A DNA stretch of 64,000 nucleotides, taken from assembly GCA_003993805.1 (NCBI GenBank), contig RSEF01000019.1, forward strand, positions 11,554,353 through 11,618,352, read 5' to 3'. The position numbers were made by a program, and so were the translations under genes. The DNA comes from Himantopus leucocephalus. Lineage: Eukaryota > Chordata > Aves > Charadriiformes > Recurvirostridae. Positions 12,701-23,200 of the stretch are shown here, piece by piece. Numbering within the stretch: the first letter of the stretch is position 1; every line of letters starts with the position of its first letter. The notes under the pieces were generated by a model. It was not told where the DNA came from, did no database searches, and saw nothing but the letters and a program-made list of their open reading frames with translations.

Positions 12701-15700
12701 TTGTGTAAACCACAGAAGACATAATTTAATATAGTTTCAGTAATGGATACTGACATGGTGGAATATGATACCAGAACTATATTTTTGCCTTTCTCCTAGA
12801 AACTTTAACAGAACTTGTATCAAAATTATCAGTAGTAAGAGTTTAAGCTGTTTGTGAACTCAGTATCTAATAGAAAGTGTTTATTTGAAAGTGAGTGCTT
12901 TTGCATTGAGCAACAAATTAATCTCATTCTGAGAAACAAGGCTGTGTCAGGAAGGGTTGCAGTATTCTTTTTCTTTGATCTCCATTGCATGCACGGTAGA
13001 TTTTGCTCTGTTGAAAATTTTGTGCGCATGCTTGGCATACAAACACACTTTCCATTGCTGCCAATAAGCTTTTAATTTATATATTGAATTCAGTGTTAAA
13101 GTTGAAAATCTTTGTTCTCAAACTGGACATAATGTAGGTAATATGCATGCGGGAACTGTTTAGCCACTCCAAAGTTATTGTCATTAATTTTTTAAATACA
13201 TACAAATACTCAGCCTATAAGGTTCATGTGTTAAAATATGTATTTAGCAAATCAAATGCAGCTTTGCATTTTAAAGTACATAGACTGTGAAACTTCAAAA
13301 GTCAGTCTGCTTCCTGAAGTAACATCTTTAAAAGAAGGCTAGCCATGACATTACAAGATACTTTTGCCCTGTATAGACCATTTTCCTGAGAAGACATAGT
13401 TGCACATTCGTCTTAGAAGACTGAGAAAGGAAAAACAGAACACTGAAAATAGTTCAAAGTAATTATACCTTGTGCATTAGGACTAGTGGTGGTCACGTGT
13501 AGAGATCATCAGTACTAGAAAACTCAATGAAATGTTGTGCTTTAATTGCAGCAACTGCTCAGCCAGGGACTGAAATATTCAATTTGCCAGCAGTCACTAC
13601 CTCAGGTAAGATTTTCAGTAGAAGCAGCAATATACATTTCAGAAAAAGTAAACTAATGTAATATCTTTCACTGATATGCTTTGGGGAGTCCAGTAAATGA
13701 GGAAGATGATGAAAACTTAAAACGTAATATCCTACGTGAAAATTTGTTTCCTGTACCTTTGGGAAGAGCAAAATTACAAAAGACAGTTTCAGAAAATATT
13801 TTAAATGGGAACTTAGGCCAGAATGTTTTGTGTGCTCTGCAAATCCTATGCAGAGGATAGAAGTCATGAAAACTTGGTTAGCATCTCACTTAAATAAATA
13901 GTGTAGTTCATCAAAACTAGAGATTATTAGTTCATCAAATGTAGTTTACTTTATAAACTGTTGTATTTAAAATACTGATAATTCTTTTCTGTGATAAATA
14001 AATAATAAAGCCCCCGTACTTTCTATGAGATGGGGAAATTAAACATAACCCATCCTTTTACTGTGTTGAAGAGGCGAGCGAGGTGGAGAATTGAACTGAA
14101 ATGTGGGAGATAAGAACTGCCAAATCTGAATCTTGAGTTGTACTACAGATTGACTTTACATGATTTTGGCCAGTTGCTGCCCCTTCTTGTACAGTGCTTC
14201 TGTCTTTTATATGGAGAAAATATTGATCTCCATTAATTTAGATGGAAGATAAGCTTTTGGAATAAATATTTGCAACATATCACGCTTCATAAGACAAATT
14301 AGTATGGATCATTAACGAGAAAAGTATTCTGGTCTCTTACAACTGAATAATAGCTGCAGATTTTACTTAACATGCTATCACAGTCAGCATGCTCAGCTTC
14401 CTTTGCTATTTAAAAAAAAAAAAATGTAAAATTTACCATCTTGCAAACAGTCTGACATTTAGTGGCACTAATGACATAGCTCTTCAGTGTTTGTTGGCAT
14501 GTCTAACATGTAGCCATCGTGAGCTGCTTTGGAGCATGTAGCTTTGCATTTTAAAAAAAAATCTCATCTTTGGGTTTTTCTTCCCACCTTTCTGCCTCTC
14601 TCTAAAATCTTTTCCCATATCCCTTTGTAATTTCTCTGAGATATGTTTTTTGCCTCCCCTCCCACCTTTCCCTGTGTGTTTTCTTTTATCTCCCAGGTGC
14701 AGTCAGTTCTAGGGGTCATTCCTTTGCAGATCCTGCCAGTAATCTGGGTCTAGAAGACATTATTAGGAAAGCACTGATGGGAAACTTTGATGACAAGAGT
14801 GAGGAACATGGAGTTGTAATGTCACAATCCATTGCGGTAGCACCTGGCAGTTCCAGCGCTGCAGTATCAGCAAGTAATGAGACGCGTAGGGAAGAAGCTA
14901 ATCCATCACCAAATTCAGGTGAGGTATTGCAGCTCCTAAATATTTCATGGTCTTAAAGAAAAAAATAAATAAGGGTTTCAATAAATTTGGTGTCATTGAA
15001 AATCACTGTCTTTCCTCGGCAAGCCATACATGGTGTTTCCATTTCCTCTAGTGGTCCTGGCTTTCAAAATGGTGCTGGTGCCCTCGGGAGCATTAGCCAG
15101 TATTTCTTGGATGATGACAACACTGATACAACAGGGAAGAGATAACGGTGTATTAGATACCTGAAGCTTCTCAGTGGTTTGATGAAAATGCATGTGTAGC
15201 ACATCACCTATAAAGAACGTGTGGCAGTGGGAACTAGCTTGAACTGAAAACATCTCCCTTCCTAAAAATGGAAATATGACTCCATTGTGATGAGAACAGG
15301 GATTTTCTAGCAATAGTGTGTTAGAAGACTAGCCTATACAGTCACTGATTGTAGTAAATCAGCATGCCAGAAGGCACCAGTGTGAAACTGTTTGCTCTTA
15401 AATGATAATTTATATAAACAAACATAGACTAAAATGCAGTGTAACATTTTTGTAAAATCTGTCCCTACTGTTTCCAGGAGGGGGAGTCAGCAAGCAGAAG
15501 CTAATCAGCAAGTCAAATAATAGGAAGTCTAAGTCTCCAATTCCTGGACAGGGGTATTTGGGAACCGAAAGACCTTCTTCTGTCTCATCTGTGCATTCAG
15601 AGGGGGACTACCACAGACAGACTCCAGTGTGGGCCTGGGAGGATAGGCCTTCGTCAACGGGTGAGAAATGGGTTTCTTTCAAACTTAACAAACCAGATGC

Positions 15701-16077
15701 AATATTTGTAGAAAGGTCAGATGTAGACATACTGTAACACTGGTACATTGGTCAAAAGATTACAGCATATAGGGATTTTCTGAAACAGAATTTCTGTTAG
15801 TTGTCACAACCAAAACCAGACTATCTTTCAGATACAGATCTCTCAGAACAGCTCACGTTTTTGACTTGGAGAAACTCTCTTTGATTCAGGTTCAACACAG
15901 TTTCCTTACAACCCGTTGACGATGAGGATGCTCAGCAGTACACCGCCAACATCCATCGCGTGTGCCCCACCGTCCATGAGCCAAGCAACCACTCACCAAC
16001 AGAACAGGATATGGGAGCGAGAGCCTGCACCACTGCTTTCAGCACAATACGAGACTCTGTCTGACAGTGATGACTGA
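694..16077 (+). CDS. NCOR1: NCOR1, nuclear receptor corepressor 1 (3' half, 18 exons)
   Basis: NCOR1 is a nuclear scaffold that links unliganded nuclear receptors (thyroid hormone, retinoic acid, REV-ERB) to HDAC3-containing repressor complexes. The window holds its C-terminal half: coding exons 694-777, 1290-1546, 1920-2280, 2810-3034, 3802-4011, 5574-5723, 6274-6447, 6883-7048, 7304-7800, 8259-8387, 8967-9124, 9372-9595, 10010-10147, 12290-12432, 13552-13605, 14697-14918, 15478-15660 and 15890-16077. Joined in frame they give 1187 codons and a TGA at 16075-16077, ending in the conserved ETLSDSDD tail. The three CoRNR motifs are IDVII (7716-7730), ICQII (9119-9124 joined to 9372-9380) and LEDII (14750-14764). 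The SANT and deacetylase-activating domains are in the missing 5' half. Identity rests on near-continuous agreement with the mammalian protein as I remember it; the closest alternative, NCOR2/SMRT, fits much less well. Confidence 0.97.
1290..1546 (+). CDS. NCOR1: NCOR1 exon
   Basis: 85 codons after two split-codon bases, ending in phase 0 at CTCAG|gtaaat. It encodes the conserved [17 protein letters not shown] and [14 protein letters not shown] segments, basic and serine-rich, typical of the unstructured middle of the corepressor. Confidence 0.96.
1920..2280 (+). CDS. NCOR1: NCOR1 exon
   Basis: Starts in phase 0 after ttttcag and ends one base into a codon before gtatgt. It contains [27 protein letters not shown] and [20 protein letters not shown], all conserved. 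Serine/proline-rich, no folded domain visible. Confidence 0.96.
2810..3034 (+). CDS. NCOR1: NCOR1 exon
   Basis: 75 codons with split codons at both ends. It carries the LTPTQRES and [19 protein letters not shown] segments followed by [14 protein letters not shown]. The donor is gtaaat at 3035. Confidence 0.95.
3802..4011 (+). CDS. NCOR1: NCOR1 exon
   Basis: Begins after tcctcag with an alanine run, then [20 protein letters not shown] and [17 protein letters not shown], strongly conserved. The donor is gtatgc at 4012. The exon length (210) is a multiple of three, so skipping would keep the frame. Confidence 0.96.
4012..5573 (+). other. NCOR1: NCOR1 intron
   Basis: AT-rich intron of 1.56 kb between two well-supported exons. 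No repeat, RNA gene or exon was recognised. Other NCOR1 introns longer than 300 bases (for example 778-1289, 1547-1919, 2281-2809, 3035-3801, 5724-6273, 6448-6882, 7801-8258, 8388-8966, 9596-10009, 14919-15477) are equally unremarkable. Confidence 0.75.
5574..5723 (+). CDS. NCOR1: NCOR1 exon
   Basis: Reads [18 protein letters not shown] followed by [17 protein letters not shown]. Acceptor aacag, donor gtcaga. 150 nt, frame-neutral if skipped. Confidence 0.96.
6274..6447 (+). CDS. NCOR1: NCOR1 exon with Glu-Arg dipeptide repeat
   Basis: After [13 protein letters not shown] the exon encodes 32 residues of almost pure alternating Glu-Arg (6315-6410, one Lys), then [13 protein letters not shown]. 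The repeat forms a charged, probably helical segment. On the coding strand it is almost pure purine. Mammalian NCOR1 has the same repeat but, as I recall it, about half as long. Confidence 0.96.
6883..7048 (+). CDS. NCOR1: NCOR1 exon
   Basis: Encodes [20 protein letters not shown] and then [20 protein letters not shown]. It ends two bases into an ATG codon (ATCAT|gtatgt) that the next exon completes with G. Confidence 0.95.
7304..7800 (+). CDS. NCOR1: NCOR1 exon carrying CoRNR motif N3
   Basis: The longest exon in the window (497 nt). It encodes [20 protein letters not shown], a charged linker, then [20 protein letters not shown] and the CoRNR motif IDVII at 7716-7730, which docks into the co-regulator groove of unliganded nuclear receptors. 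An internal donor-like sequence GCGG|gtaaag lies at 7629/7630 in the same phase as the terminal donor. Its use would remove exactly 57 codons including IDVII. Confidence 0.97.
8259..8387 (+). CDS. NCOR1: NCOR1 exon
   Basis: Reads [20 protein letters not shown] and onward to KPSQAE, with split codons at both ends. Acceptor catctag, donor gtaagt. Confidence 0.95.
8967..9124 (+). CDS. NCOR1: NCOR1 exon, first half of CoRNR motif N2
   Basis: Encodes [20 protein letters not shown], a glutamine/proline/serine stretch, and [12 protein letters not shown]. The last two codons (Ile-Cys, 9119-9124) are the start of the ICQII motif; the rest is in the next exon. Confidence 0.96.
9372..9595 (+). CDS. NCOR1: NCOR1 exon, second half of CoRNR motif N2
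   Basis: Opens in phase 0 with [11 protein letters not shown], completing the N2 receptor-interaction motif, then proline/serine/threonine-rich sequence, [20 protein letters not shown] and [13 protein letters not shown]. Donor gtaatg at 9596. Confidence 0.96.
10010..10147 (+). CDS. NCOR1: NCOR1 exon
   Basis: Reads [20 protein letters not shown] and [19 protein letters not shown], then EPTEQ. 138 nt, frame-neutral if skipped. The following intron contains the CR1 element and the assembly gap. Confidence 0.95.
10441..10634 (+). mobile_element. CR1 LINE 3' fragment, interrupted by assembly gap
   Basis: The left part (about 10441-10479) contains the CR1-typical ggccagcaggtgaagggagg and tgattctgcc. 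The right part (10580-10634) contains the CR1 3' end, with gatgatctttaagatccctt, ccaact and two copies of the terminal ATTCTATG octamer. Between them are 100 Ns. It is a 5'-truncated, sense-oriented copy. CR1 is the dominant LINE of birds. The true 5' end and internal length are hidden by the gap. Confidence 0.85.
10480..10579. other. Assembly gap (100 N)
   Basis: Exactly 100 Ns, the usual placeholder for a gap of unknown size. Both flanks belong to one CR1 element, so the missing sequence is most likely CR1 interior. Confidence 0.97.
10635..12289 (+). other. NCOR1: NCOR1 intron, part after CR1
   Basis: 1.65 kb of intron with mixed composition; nothing recognised. The frame at 10828-11145 resembles no known protein and lacks supporting splice context. 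Confidence 0.7.
12290..12432 (+). CDS. NCOR1: NCOR1 exon
   Basis: Acceptor ttggcag. Encodes [20 protein letters not shown] and [20 protein letters not shown], highly conserved. It ends one base into an alanine codon before gtatgc. Confidence 0.96.
12433..13551 (+). other. NCOR1: NCOR1 intron with TTA microsatellite
   Basis: AT-rich intron. It holds an imperfect TTA trinucleotide run at 12605-12634. No other feature was recognised. Confidence 0.75.
12605..12634. repeat. TTA microsatellite
   Basis: About ten TTA units with one TTG interruption and a degenerate end. Intronic, probably polymorphic. Confidence 0.85.
13552..13605 (+). CDS. NCOR1: NCOR1 54-nt exon
   Basis: A short exon of 18 codons reading [17 protein letters not shown], just upstream of the N1 motif exon. 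Its length is a multiple of three, so it could be skipped without a frameshift. Acceptor attgcag, donor gtaaga. Confidence 0.95.
13606..14696 (+). other. NCOR1: NCOR1 intron
   Basis: 1.1 kb of AT-rich intron ending in a roughly 130-base pyrimidine-rich tract before the N1-motif exon. Nothing else was recognised. Confidence 0.75.
14697..14918 (+). CDS. NCOR1: NCOR1 exon carrying CoRNR motif N1
   Basis: Encodes [20 protein letters not shown] and ALMGNFDD. The CoRNR motif LEDII lies at 14750-14764 with the flanking helix that binds the receptor ligand-binding domain. The exon follows a long pyrimidine-rich tract. Confidence 0.97.
15478..15660 (+). CDS. NCOR1: NCOR1 exon
   Basis: Reads [40 protein letters not shown] and AWEDRPSST. 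Acceptor tttccag, donor gtgaga. Confidence 0.96.
15890..16077 (+). CDS. NCOR1: NCOR1 last coding exon
   Basis: Encodes [20 protein letters not shown] and ends [19 protein letters not shown] followed by TGA at 16075-16077. The acidic C-terminus is identical in type to mammalian NCOR1. The exon continues into the 3' UTR. Confidence 0.97.
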
Positions 16078-17079
16078 ACTATGCAGACTTTTTTTTTTTT
16101 TTTAAATTTGCGGGTCAAAAAAAGAAATCTATTTTTGACTTGTGCCCATAGAGACTTTCCAAGAGAGCAAGGGCCACACAATGAAGAATTGATGGAGAGT
16201 CCGTTAAATGCCTTCTGCACAGGCCGTGTGTTGGAGGATCGTGATCAAGAAGGTTGACTTACTAAAGATAAATATGTAAAGAGTTTTTAAAAATGTGGAC
16301 TATTCCTGTTCTACATCTATTTGTAAAGAAAACCATAACGTCTTTAAATCATTCTTCTGTAAATAGAGAGTACTTTTTGCAGTGTTTTTTCCCTTGCTAT
16401 AGTATCTGGTGTACTTATGTTCAAATCATTGCCTAAACTTTGGGGGTCATTTTGTAATTTTTTTTAAGCATTTTCTCCAGTGTAGAGTACTCTTCATAAC
16501 CCCAGCCTAGCCTAACCATAACCCTAGCCTCCCGACCAGCCTAGCATCATTGCCCATTTAATGCCGTGCCACTTCTTGCAGGCATTGTGCTTTTATATCA
16601 TTTTTTTTTCCCTAGGCACACTTTCTCAGTGGTGTTCAAGCTCTTGTGAAAATGTTGATTTTTTTAAGACTGACCCCTTAATAATTCTGTACATTAACAT
16701 AGTCCAGTTCGCTGGAATAAGATGATATATTTCTTTGAATTTTAAATTCTGCCACATTGTAAATTTTTGGTGCAGTTGGTTTTATTTAGCAACACTGCAG
16801 AAATATTATTGCATGGGTATGTTATGGTTCATTTTTAAAAGGATAAAAAAACAAAAAGAACAGCTTCTGGAGGCATACCTCACTGTTATGCACACTGGGA
16901 ATTTTAACTGTGCCCCAAAAGCCTATCGTAGTGTTGTTCTGTTTCTGCATTGTATGCAGTCAAAACAGGCTACCAAATTTTACTGTCATATTTAACCACA
17001 GCAACTGGCTTATCTGAACAGAGGCTCTGGGTGGGTTGATAAATCCTTCAAGAAGAAAAACCTCTACATCCCAAGTTTA

Positions 17080-17085
17080 AATAAA
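17080..17085 (+). terminator. NCOR1: NCOR1 possible proximal polyadenylation signal
   Basis: AATAAA about 1 kb after the stop codon. Use of this site would give a short 3' UTR. No strong GT-rich downstream element is seen, so it may be unused. Confidence 0.35.
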
Positions 17086-18719
17086 ACAAAATGCTTTTAT
17101 AGAATAATTGAGCAACACACGAGTGAACTACTTGGCTACTGTTACAACCAGTTTGAAATAGGTACTGTGATTTTTACCTTCCTCCAGTCTGATTTTAAAA
17201 TCTTTATGTAATGATTATTTTAAAGTCTGCGTCCGCATCCCAATCCCTAGCCCTATAAGCAAGCTTTTGGTGGAAGTCCTTACAAATGCTTGGCTTAACT
17301 CCTAAAGTGTGCAATACTTGTTAGGGTGATTTTTAATTTTTAAATTGTATATGGTACTAGGAGAGTCTCCTTAATCATTCATCTATCAATGCCTGCTATG
17401 ATATGGTTGTAGCTCATGTATACATACATCTGGTTAGTGGTATCACAGGGTCTCCTGACATCCGTCTTCAAAAGCATCTTATTTTTTTGCTGCACTGACC
17501 TCAGGAAGTGAATTTAAATCTTCTGGGGTAGAAGGACTGATTTACAGATAGCACTGATTTGGGGGGTGGCACAGTCTGTCAGATTCCAAACTGCTTTTGC
17601 ATCTCATTGATGAACAGAGTCTTTGCATTGCAGTTATTTTCCAGTCAAAGTATTTTTAATTTAACACTCTATTTGTGATACGTTGTATGGAAGGTATAAT
17701 GCAGCTGTGTAACCTTAAGCCATGTAAGCTCTACATCTTATGGACTGTAATGGTCCAGTTACAAACAGGAAGAAGTATCAATAGCCAATTTATCAATATC
17801 AATTATTATCACACTTTAGAGGAAACCCTTTTTACCCTAAGTGTGGGAAAGAAAAAAATCCAAAGGAACTCATTTGGAAACCTGACACTGTGTTGCAAAT
17901 ACAGAATTATTTTGCTATTTTTTTAAACACTGCATCAAAGTAGATGAGTTGGCAGTCTTAAATCTCCTTGCGCTCTTTCTCTAAGAAAGATATTTCTCAC
18001 CCAATCATCCTTTACCCTTCTGGCTTAAAGTAGTGATGTTTTCATCCTGTTTGTAGACCTGTGCTCTTATTTTAACTTTTTTGTTCCCACAGCAACATAT
18101 ACTGGAAAACAAGTTGATCTGCCCTTTTTGTAGATTTAAATTTGGAGTGGAGAGTTAAGTTCCATTCTAGAACTCACTTGTTCTCACTTTTAGTGTAACA
18201 AATACAACGTGCAAGAGGCATGTACAGACCAATGTCTTTGCTAACTGTACAGTAAGTATAGCATGTTCATTGCAAAGCTTCATGTTATTGCTGCTGCAGC
18301 AGCAAGATATCCAAAGTAGGATAGTCACTTTCTCCTAAGATACAGCTTGAGTGGCATTTGCACATAAAATGTTGCTGCTTTTTTGTTTGTTATCAGAGTT
18401 CTAACTTCTCCAGTGTAAAAAACCTCTCCAGAGCCTAAGTTAGGGTTTACCACAATTCCAGTAATCTTCAAGTATGGAATTACATCTGACCTGTTTCAAA
18501 CAGGAAGGTGTTTGTAAATCATGTTTACAAAGTGTAGTTTACTACAAATTTTTAACTGATTTCTGATCAGCGCTTTCACAATGCTTTCATCTTGATATGT
18601 TTCGTGATTCTGATATGAAATCATTTAAGACTTGAAAAACCCATGCATCATAAAACTCAACTTTTTTTTTTTCCACACAATGTCTTCAGTAGACAGTGAC
18701 TTCTAGATTCAGACCAATC

Positions 18720-18725
18720 AATAAA
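18720..18725 (+). terminator. NCOR1: NCOR1 distal polyadenylation signal
   Basis: AATAAA followed within 30-50 bases by a TG/T-rich tract (18748-18776), as expected of a vertebrate poly(A) site. It is the last canonical signal before the convergent TTC19 gene. Confidence 0.65.
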
Positions 18726-18745
18726 GGGGATCAGTTCTCCATTTG

Positions 18746-19924
18746 CTTTTCCTGTGTCTCCCTCTTGTTTTGCAGCATCAAGCTATGTTCATGAGAACAG
18801 GCAAAACACTTCCCTTAGGGGGTGCTGCAGGGTTCCCAGTTAACACTGCTGGAGTGTCTAAGGTCTGCCACTTAAAAACCAAAACCCAGAACTTTAAAGA
18901 TCGGCTCTAACACATTAGAGCCTTTCTGTTAGTACAAGCGTACCTGTAACAGCCATATTTTTACTTCCTAGCCTGCTGAGAACAAAGCTGTATATGTGAC
19001 TTAAGTTTTTCCAGCTTCAATGAACATCTACTCTACCTGCGTGCCTCCTCTTAGCTGAAAGTTAAGCAGAGCTGAAGCCACTAATGTTACTGTAAGTAAA
19101 CTAAAAATGATGCAATTATCATTAAGGGTTGTACCAACCAGCTGAAGTTCTTATAAACGAGAGGTTAAAAAAATGCTTGGTTAGTGACAGAATTAGTTCT
19201 ACTATCCTACCTCAATAGGAATTTTGTAACTTCTGGTTTAAGTCTCCTTTAACATTAGGCTTCCCTGCAGGACAAAAAAAAGATTCTGTTGTATAAGCAG
19301 GCTCTTCATAGCAGATTCACATGAAAACACGTAGCTTCCAAACCTGACAGTTTGTACGTACCATCCTTTCCAACAGGAAGCCTCCTTCTATTCCTATCCA
19401 AGAAAGGAGGACAGCTTTGGCACTTTGCGTGCTCTTGACTGGGGTAAGGTAGCTGAGTGTTTTATTTCTGACAACAGCTCTGGTTACTGTCTCACCCCTC
19501 GTCTGAGAGGGCATGTTCTATCTTTGGATGCTAAATGCTTTGAAGAAAAACACTTCGTCTTCAGGCAACCTGTTTGAAAAGGACACGAAGCTACAGCTCT
19601 GTCATAGGACGGGTATAGTCTGGGAAATGCTCTGTTGAAGTTAATAGATACTGAACTGTAGCACTGACAAAAGTACACCCTGTTGTGCTAGCCAGCATGT
19701 AAAGAGTGAGACAATTCCTGCCTGTTCTTTTTCATGACTTAGCTTTAGTACAGCCATGTTTTGAAAGTGACTGCTTCTGTGAATAGTCTGGAGTAGCAAA
19801 TGACTACTGCTTGACTGAACTGCAAGGATTAATACCAGGCTAGACTTGCACTTTGCTGGCAGTCAAGACAAAGTCAGATCGCTAGCACAGTAGGTCTCTC
19901 CAACCATAGACTACACCACAATTT
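18746..19924. other. Intergenic spacer between convergent NCOR1 and TTC19
   Basis: About 1.2 kb between the inferred poly(A) sites. No gene or repeat was recognised. The short open frames at 19317-19678 are not similar to anything I know. Confidence 0.6.
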
Positions 19925-20113
19925 ACATAGTTAAGATTTCACAACTTTATTTTGGGCTAAGTCGTTAGGCAATAGCAGCCCTTCCTGTTAAGCAGTCCTT
20001 AAACTCCTCATTGCTGTTCCCCTGGAGAATTGCACCAAACTGGTCCCAGGCTGCTTGTACTGACCAACCCTTGCTGCTGTCAGCCACCTCAAGGTGGGAC
20101 TCCATGGCCAGAC
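19925..20113 (-). other. TTC19: TTC19 3' UTR
   Basis: A short 3' UTR. On the minus strand a canonical AATAAA (plus-strand tttatt at 19946-19951) lies about 165 bases after the stop, so cleavage is placed near 19925. Confidence 0.7.
19946..19951 (-). terminator. TTC19: TTC19 polyadenylation signal
   Basis: AATAAA on the minus strand close after the stop codon, the first canonical signal in the right orientation. Confidence 0.7.
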
Positions 20114-20247
20114 TTATTTGGAGCCCTTTCTCCTCTTGGCCAGCTCAGCTAGTTCTTCCTGGATATGCTGGACAGAAGCAACATCTCCCTTCTGTTGTGC
20201 CTGCTTGAGAGCTTCTTTGTACACTTGTTTTGCTTGCAGAAAGTCTT
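20114..20247 (-). CDS. TTC19: TTC19 exon 10 (stop)
   Basis: Encodes DFLQAKQVYKEALKQAQQKG and SVQHIQEELAELAKRRKGSK, then TAA (plus-strand tta at 20114-20116). The C-terminus is basic, as in the mammalian protein. Confidence 0.95.
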
Positions 20248-23200
20248 CTGTAGCAAGAGGAGAAAGCAGCATGGCTAGCCAACTACATCAGCCATTTTCA
20301 GAGCCCCCTCCTGAAGCGGACCACGTGCAAAGGACAAGCAAGGACTACTTGGAACACATCAGGACCTAGGGAGGTTCAGAAAACATCCAGCATAAGGTGC
20401 CAACTATGAGAGCTAGACAGCAGCAATGGCGACAGGACAAGGTGCTGCTTCAGCATTAAAATCTAGAAACAAGTCTCAAGCACGTCTTCTGTCCTTTTGG
20501 AACCAGTTACTGTACAACCAGGACAAGGGAAACAAGATCCCCTGCAACCTTTTGAGTCAGATGCACCAGTACTGCATTTATCTTGGACAGGATCCTTCAG
20601 CAGCTGAATTCAATTTGAACACAACACAGGTTGCCTAATCAAAGTCAGCAGACCTACTGCTTAAACTAAAAATAGTAACACAAAAATAATGCTATAGTTC
20701 AATCCTACAATACATGTGTCTGCAGTCAGCACAAGCACAGTGACATAGATGTTTATTTACCTACCTTTGTGCATCAGAATTGCTGCCAGGTTATTCAGCA
20801 CCATGTGCTCCTCAGGGTGTTGAGTCTCCTTTGCCAGCTCAGCTGCCCTCTTCACGTAGGAGTATGCCTCATCGTAGTGCCCCTGAGCATCCAGTACAGT
20901 TGCCAAGTCATTCATCAGAACCACAGTCTGCACCAGGACAGAAAAGGAAGTCTCAGAGCAAGACTTGTGTAGAACTCTGGGGCAGCAGAAGCACCACATG
21001 GATACCCGTGTCACACTAGTAAAAGTAGTATTTCCCAGAGAAGCTTTCAGTAAGAAAGTGTCTTATATATCAGCATGCTGCACGCTCATTCTTCCTGGCT
21101 GGAAAACAGAACCTAATTTAGTGCTGTGTATGTTTCACGCCAGCAAAGCTGCTTTTAAGGCTACCTCATGCCCTAGGAGATTAGCCTTTCTTTCCCTAGT
21201 AGTCCAACTACCATTGTACACGTCACCTGTGGATGAGTCTCTCCCTGAACATCATTTGATATCTGCAGAGCCTTCTCATACATTTTTTGGGCCACTGGAA
21301 GCTGGTTAATGTTTAGGAGATAGCGAGCATAGGAGTCTAGGCTCATCCCAAGCAAGAGACGGGTGTTGGCCTTTTCTTCAGCTGCAAATAGAGAGGAGTG
21401 GAAGTGATCACTTCTACAAGATCAAGCATGAGTCTCCATCCTACAAGAGTAGGAAGCTCATGTGGTGTGAAGACAATGGACTGACATGAAGATGGTGCTT
21501 AGGCAATATGGAAAGGAACATTGAGGACAGGGAAATGGAGAAAAGATAATGAGAGAAGCCTTTGGCAGACAAGGCTGTCTTACCTGGTAAGACATCTTCA
21601 GGCAAGTCCTTTTGCTTGGCAATCTTCTCCTCTAAGGTCAGGATGCAGAACTCGTAGCCAGCCAAGGCTAATTTGTGCCTGCAAAGTACAACAACTCAGC
21701 AAAGCAAGGCTCCTTCCATCCCTTCAGGGATGGATGTGAACACCTTCAATCCCTCATTCTAAAGGGCCTGTAGGACAACTTTTCCCCTTCACCAGAACCT
21801 TCTTGCCCTCAGTGCTCTCTTCTTGATCATGGCCTGGACCCTTCTCTTGACCCAAGGGCAAAGGGATCCAAGAGGTGGAGAGGGCCCCCTCCCCCCAGAT
21901 AAGGCCACCTAAGGGAACCCATGGCGATGCTCCACTGAAAAATGAAGCTATGAGTTACCAGCCACCAACTGCATTCAAAAGCCTTCTCTCCTATGAGGTG
22001 TGGATTTAAGACTAAAGAGTGATGTCCTTTATGGCTGCTTCTGCCCTAAGCTGGGCAATCACTGTGCTACATGACAGTGGGCAGGCAAATATCATGCCAG
22101 TTGGAACCTTGATGGTATCTTGGCACATCAAAGCTTTCTCAGGCACTCTATTCTTAGAGGAAAGAGCCTCTCCACTGCCACTGTGAAGCTGAGATTAAAG
22201 CAAAAGATGCCTTTAGCAGGGAACTCACTGTTTCTGAGCAGCATAGATACTGGCCAGCTTGAGGGACATCTCAAGGATTGCATTGTCATCCTGCCAGAAG
22301 GACACACAATGCAACTGTTATTCTTCTTGCGTCTCCCCAGAAGAAACATTACTTTGCCAAAGAACGAGTTTAGACCTTGAAAATGCCCATCCCCCTAAAG
22401 GAAGTTCTTGAGAAGCCAGCAAGCTCATAGCTAGTACTGCCAATTTCCAGTAGGAGCTATTACAGCACAAGAAATAGACCAAAGAATTGTTAATACTCCC
22501 CCCCCGAAAGCCTTTATCAGAAGAACATACCTCCTTCGTGTCCCCTGCAAGCAAATAGCTCATACTTGCTTTGTAGAGCTTTTCTGCCTGCAATGAGAAT
22601 TTTGAAGAGAATACTGAGGAATAATGGTTAAAACAAAAGATCTCTACCCTTTATGGGGGCAGACAACTGGGAGAAACCCGTCTCACAATTTGTGGCGTTT
22701 ATGTTGTATGTCAAGACCAGTCAGAAGTGAAAGGCTAACTGGAGCCCAATGGTACTGCAAAGTGGTGGGTCCTTCCAGTTTCTACTTTAGGACTGCTACG
22801 CCAGCCGTGAGTTTACCACATCTGTGTGCCTTCAGGGCTTTCCCAGACTCTCCTTGGGACAGTATCTAAATGCCTGACTGTGGCACTTGACAGTAAGAAG
22901 TATTCCTTCTGTTGCACCATGTTGAAGCTCAAAATCTAACTGTGAAAGCATCTTTCTTAGCAACGTGTGCTCTATGGGACTGCAGTCCCATAGCAAATTA
23001 TTCTGCTTTATACTGGGAGATCTCTGCCTCACAGCTCTCAGTATGCAACTTGTCACAGCACACTGCACCTTCACCATCTTGCACAAGATATCAGCCTCGT
23101 AAAATTCAGAGGGGCAAAAACCAGAGCTACTCACGTTGTCCAGCTGTCCCTGCATGAAGGCCACGTTTGCCATCTGGAAGAGAGAGACGGTGCTGAAGCT

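Larger units (their letters stand above)
16078..18745 (+). other. NCOR1: NCOR1 3' UTR
   Basis: AT-rich, without a long open frame. A canonical AATAAA lies at 18720-18725, followed by a T/GT-rich downstream element, so cleavage is placed near 18745. An earlier AATAAA at 17080-17085 could give a shorter transcript. A Pumilio-type TGTAAATA octamer sits at 16358-16365. The exact 3' end is inferred. Confidence 0.7.
20248..23134 (-). other. TTC19: TTC19 introns 4-9
   Basis: The introns between the six distal exons are 300-650 bases each (20248-20764, 20928-21226, 21679-22228 and 22588-23134 are the larger ones). I see no repeats or embedded RNA genes; overlapping plus-strand open frames are antisense shadows. 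Confidence 0.7.

Noticed and set aside
16497..16545. Telomere-like CCTAACCATAACCCTAGCC words in the NCOR1 3' UTR
   Set aside because: Only a few degenerate units; not a run of CCCTAA and not an interstitial telomere.
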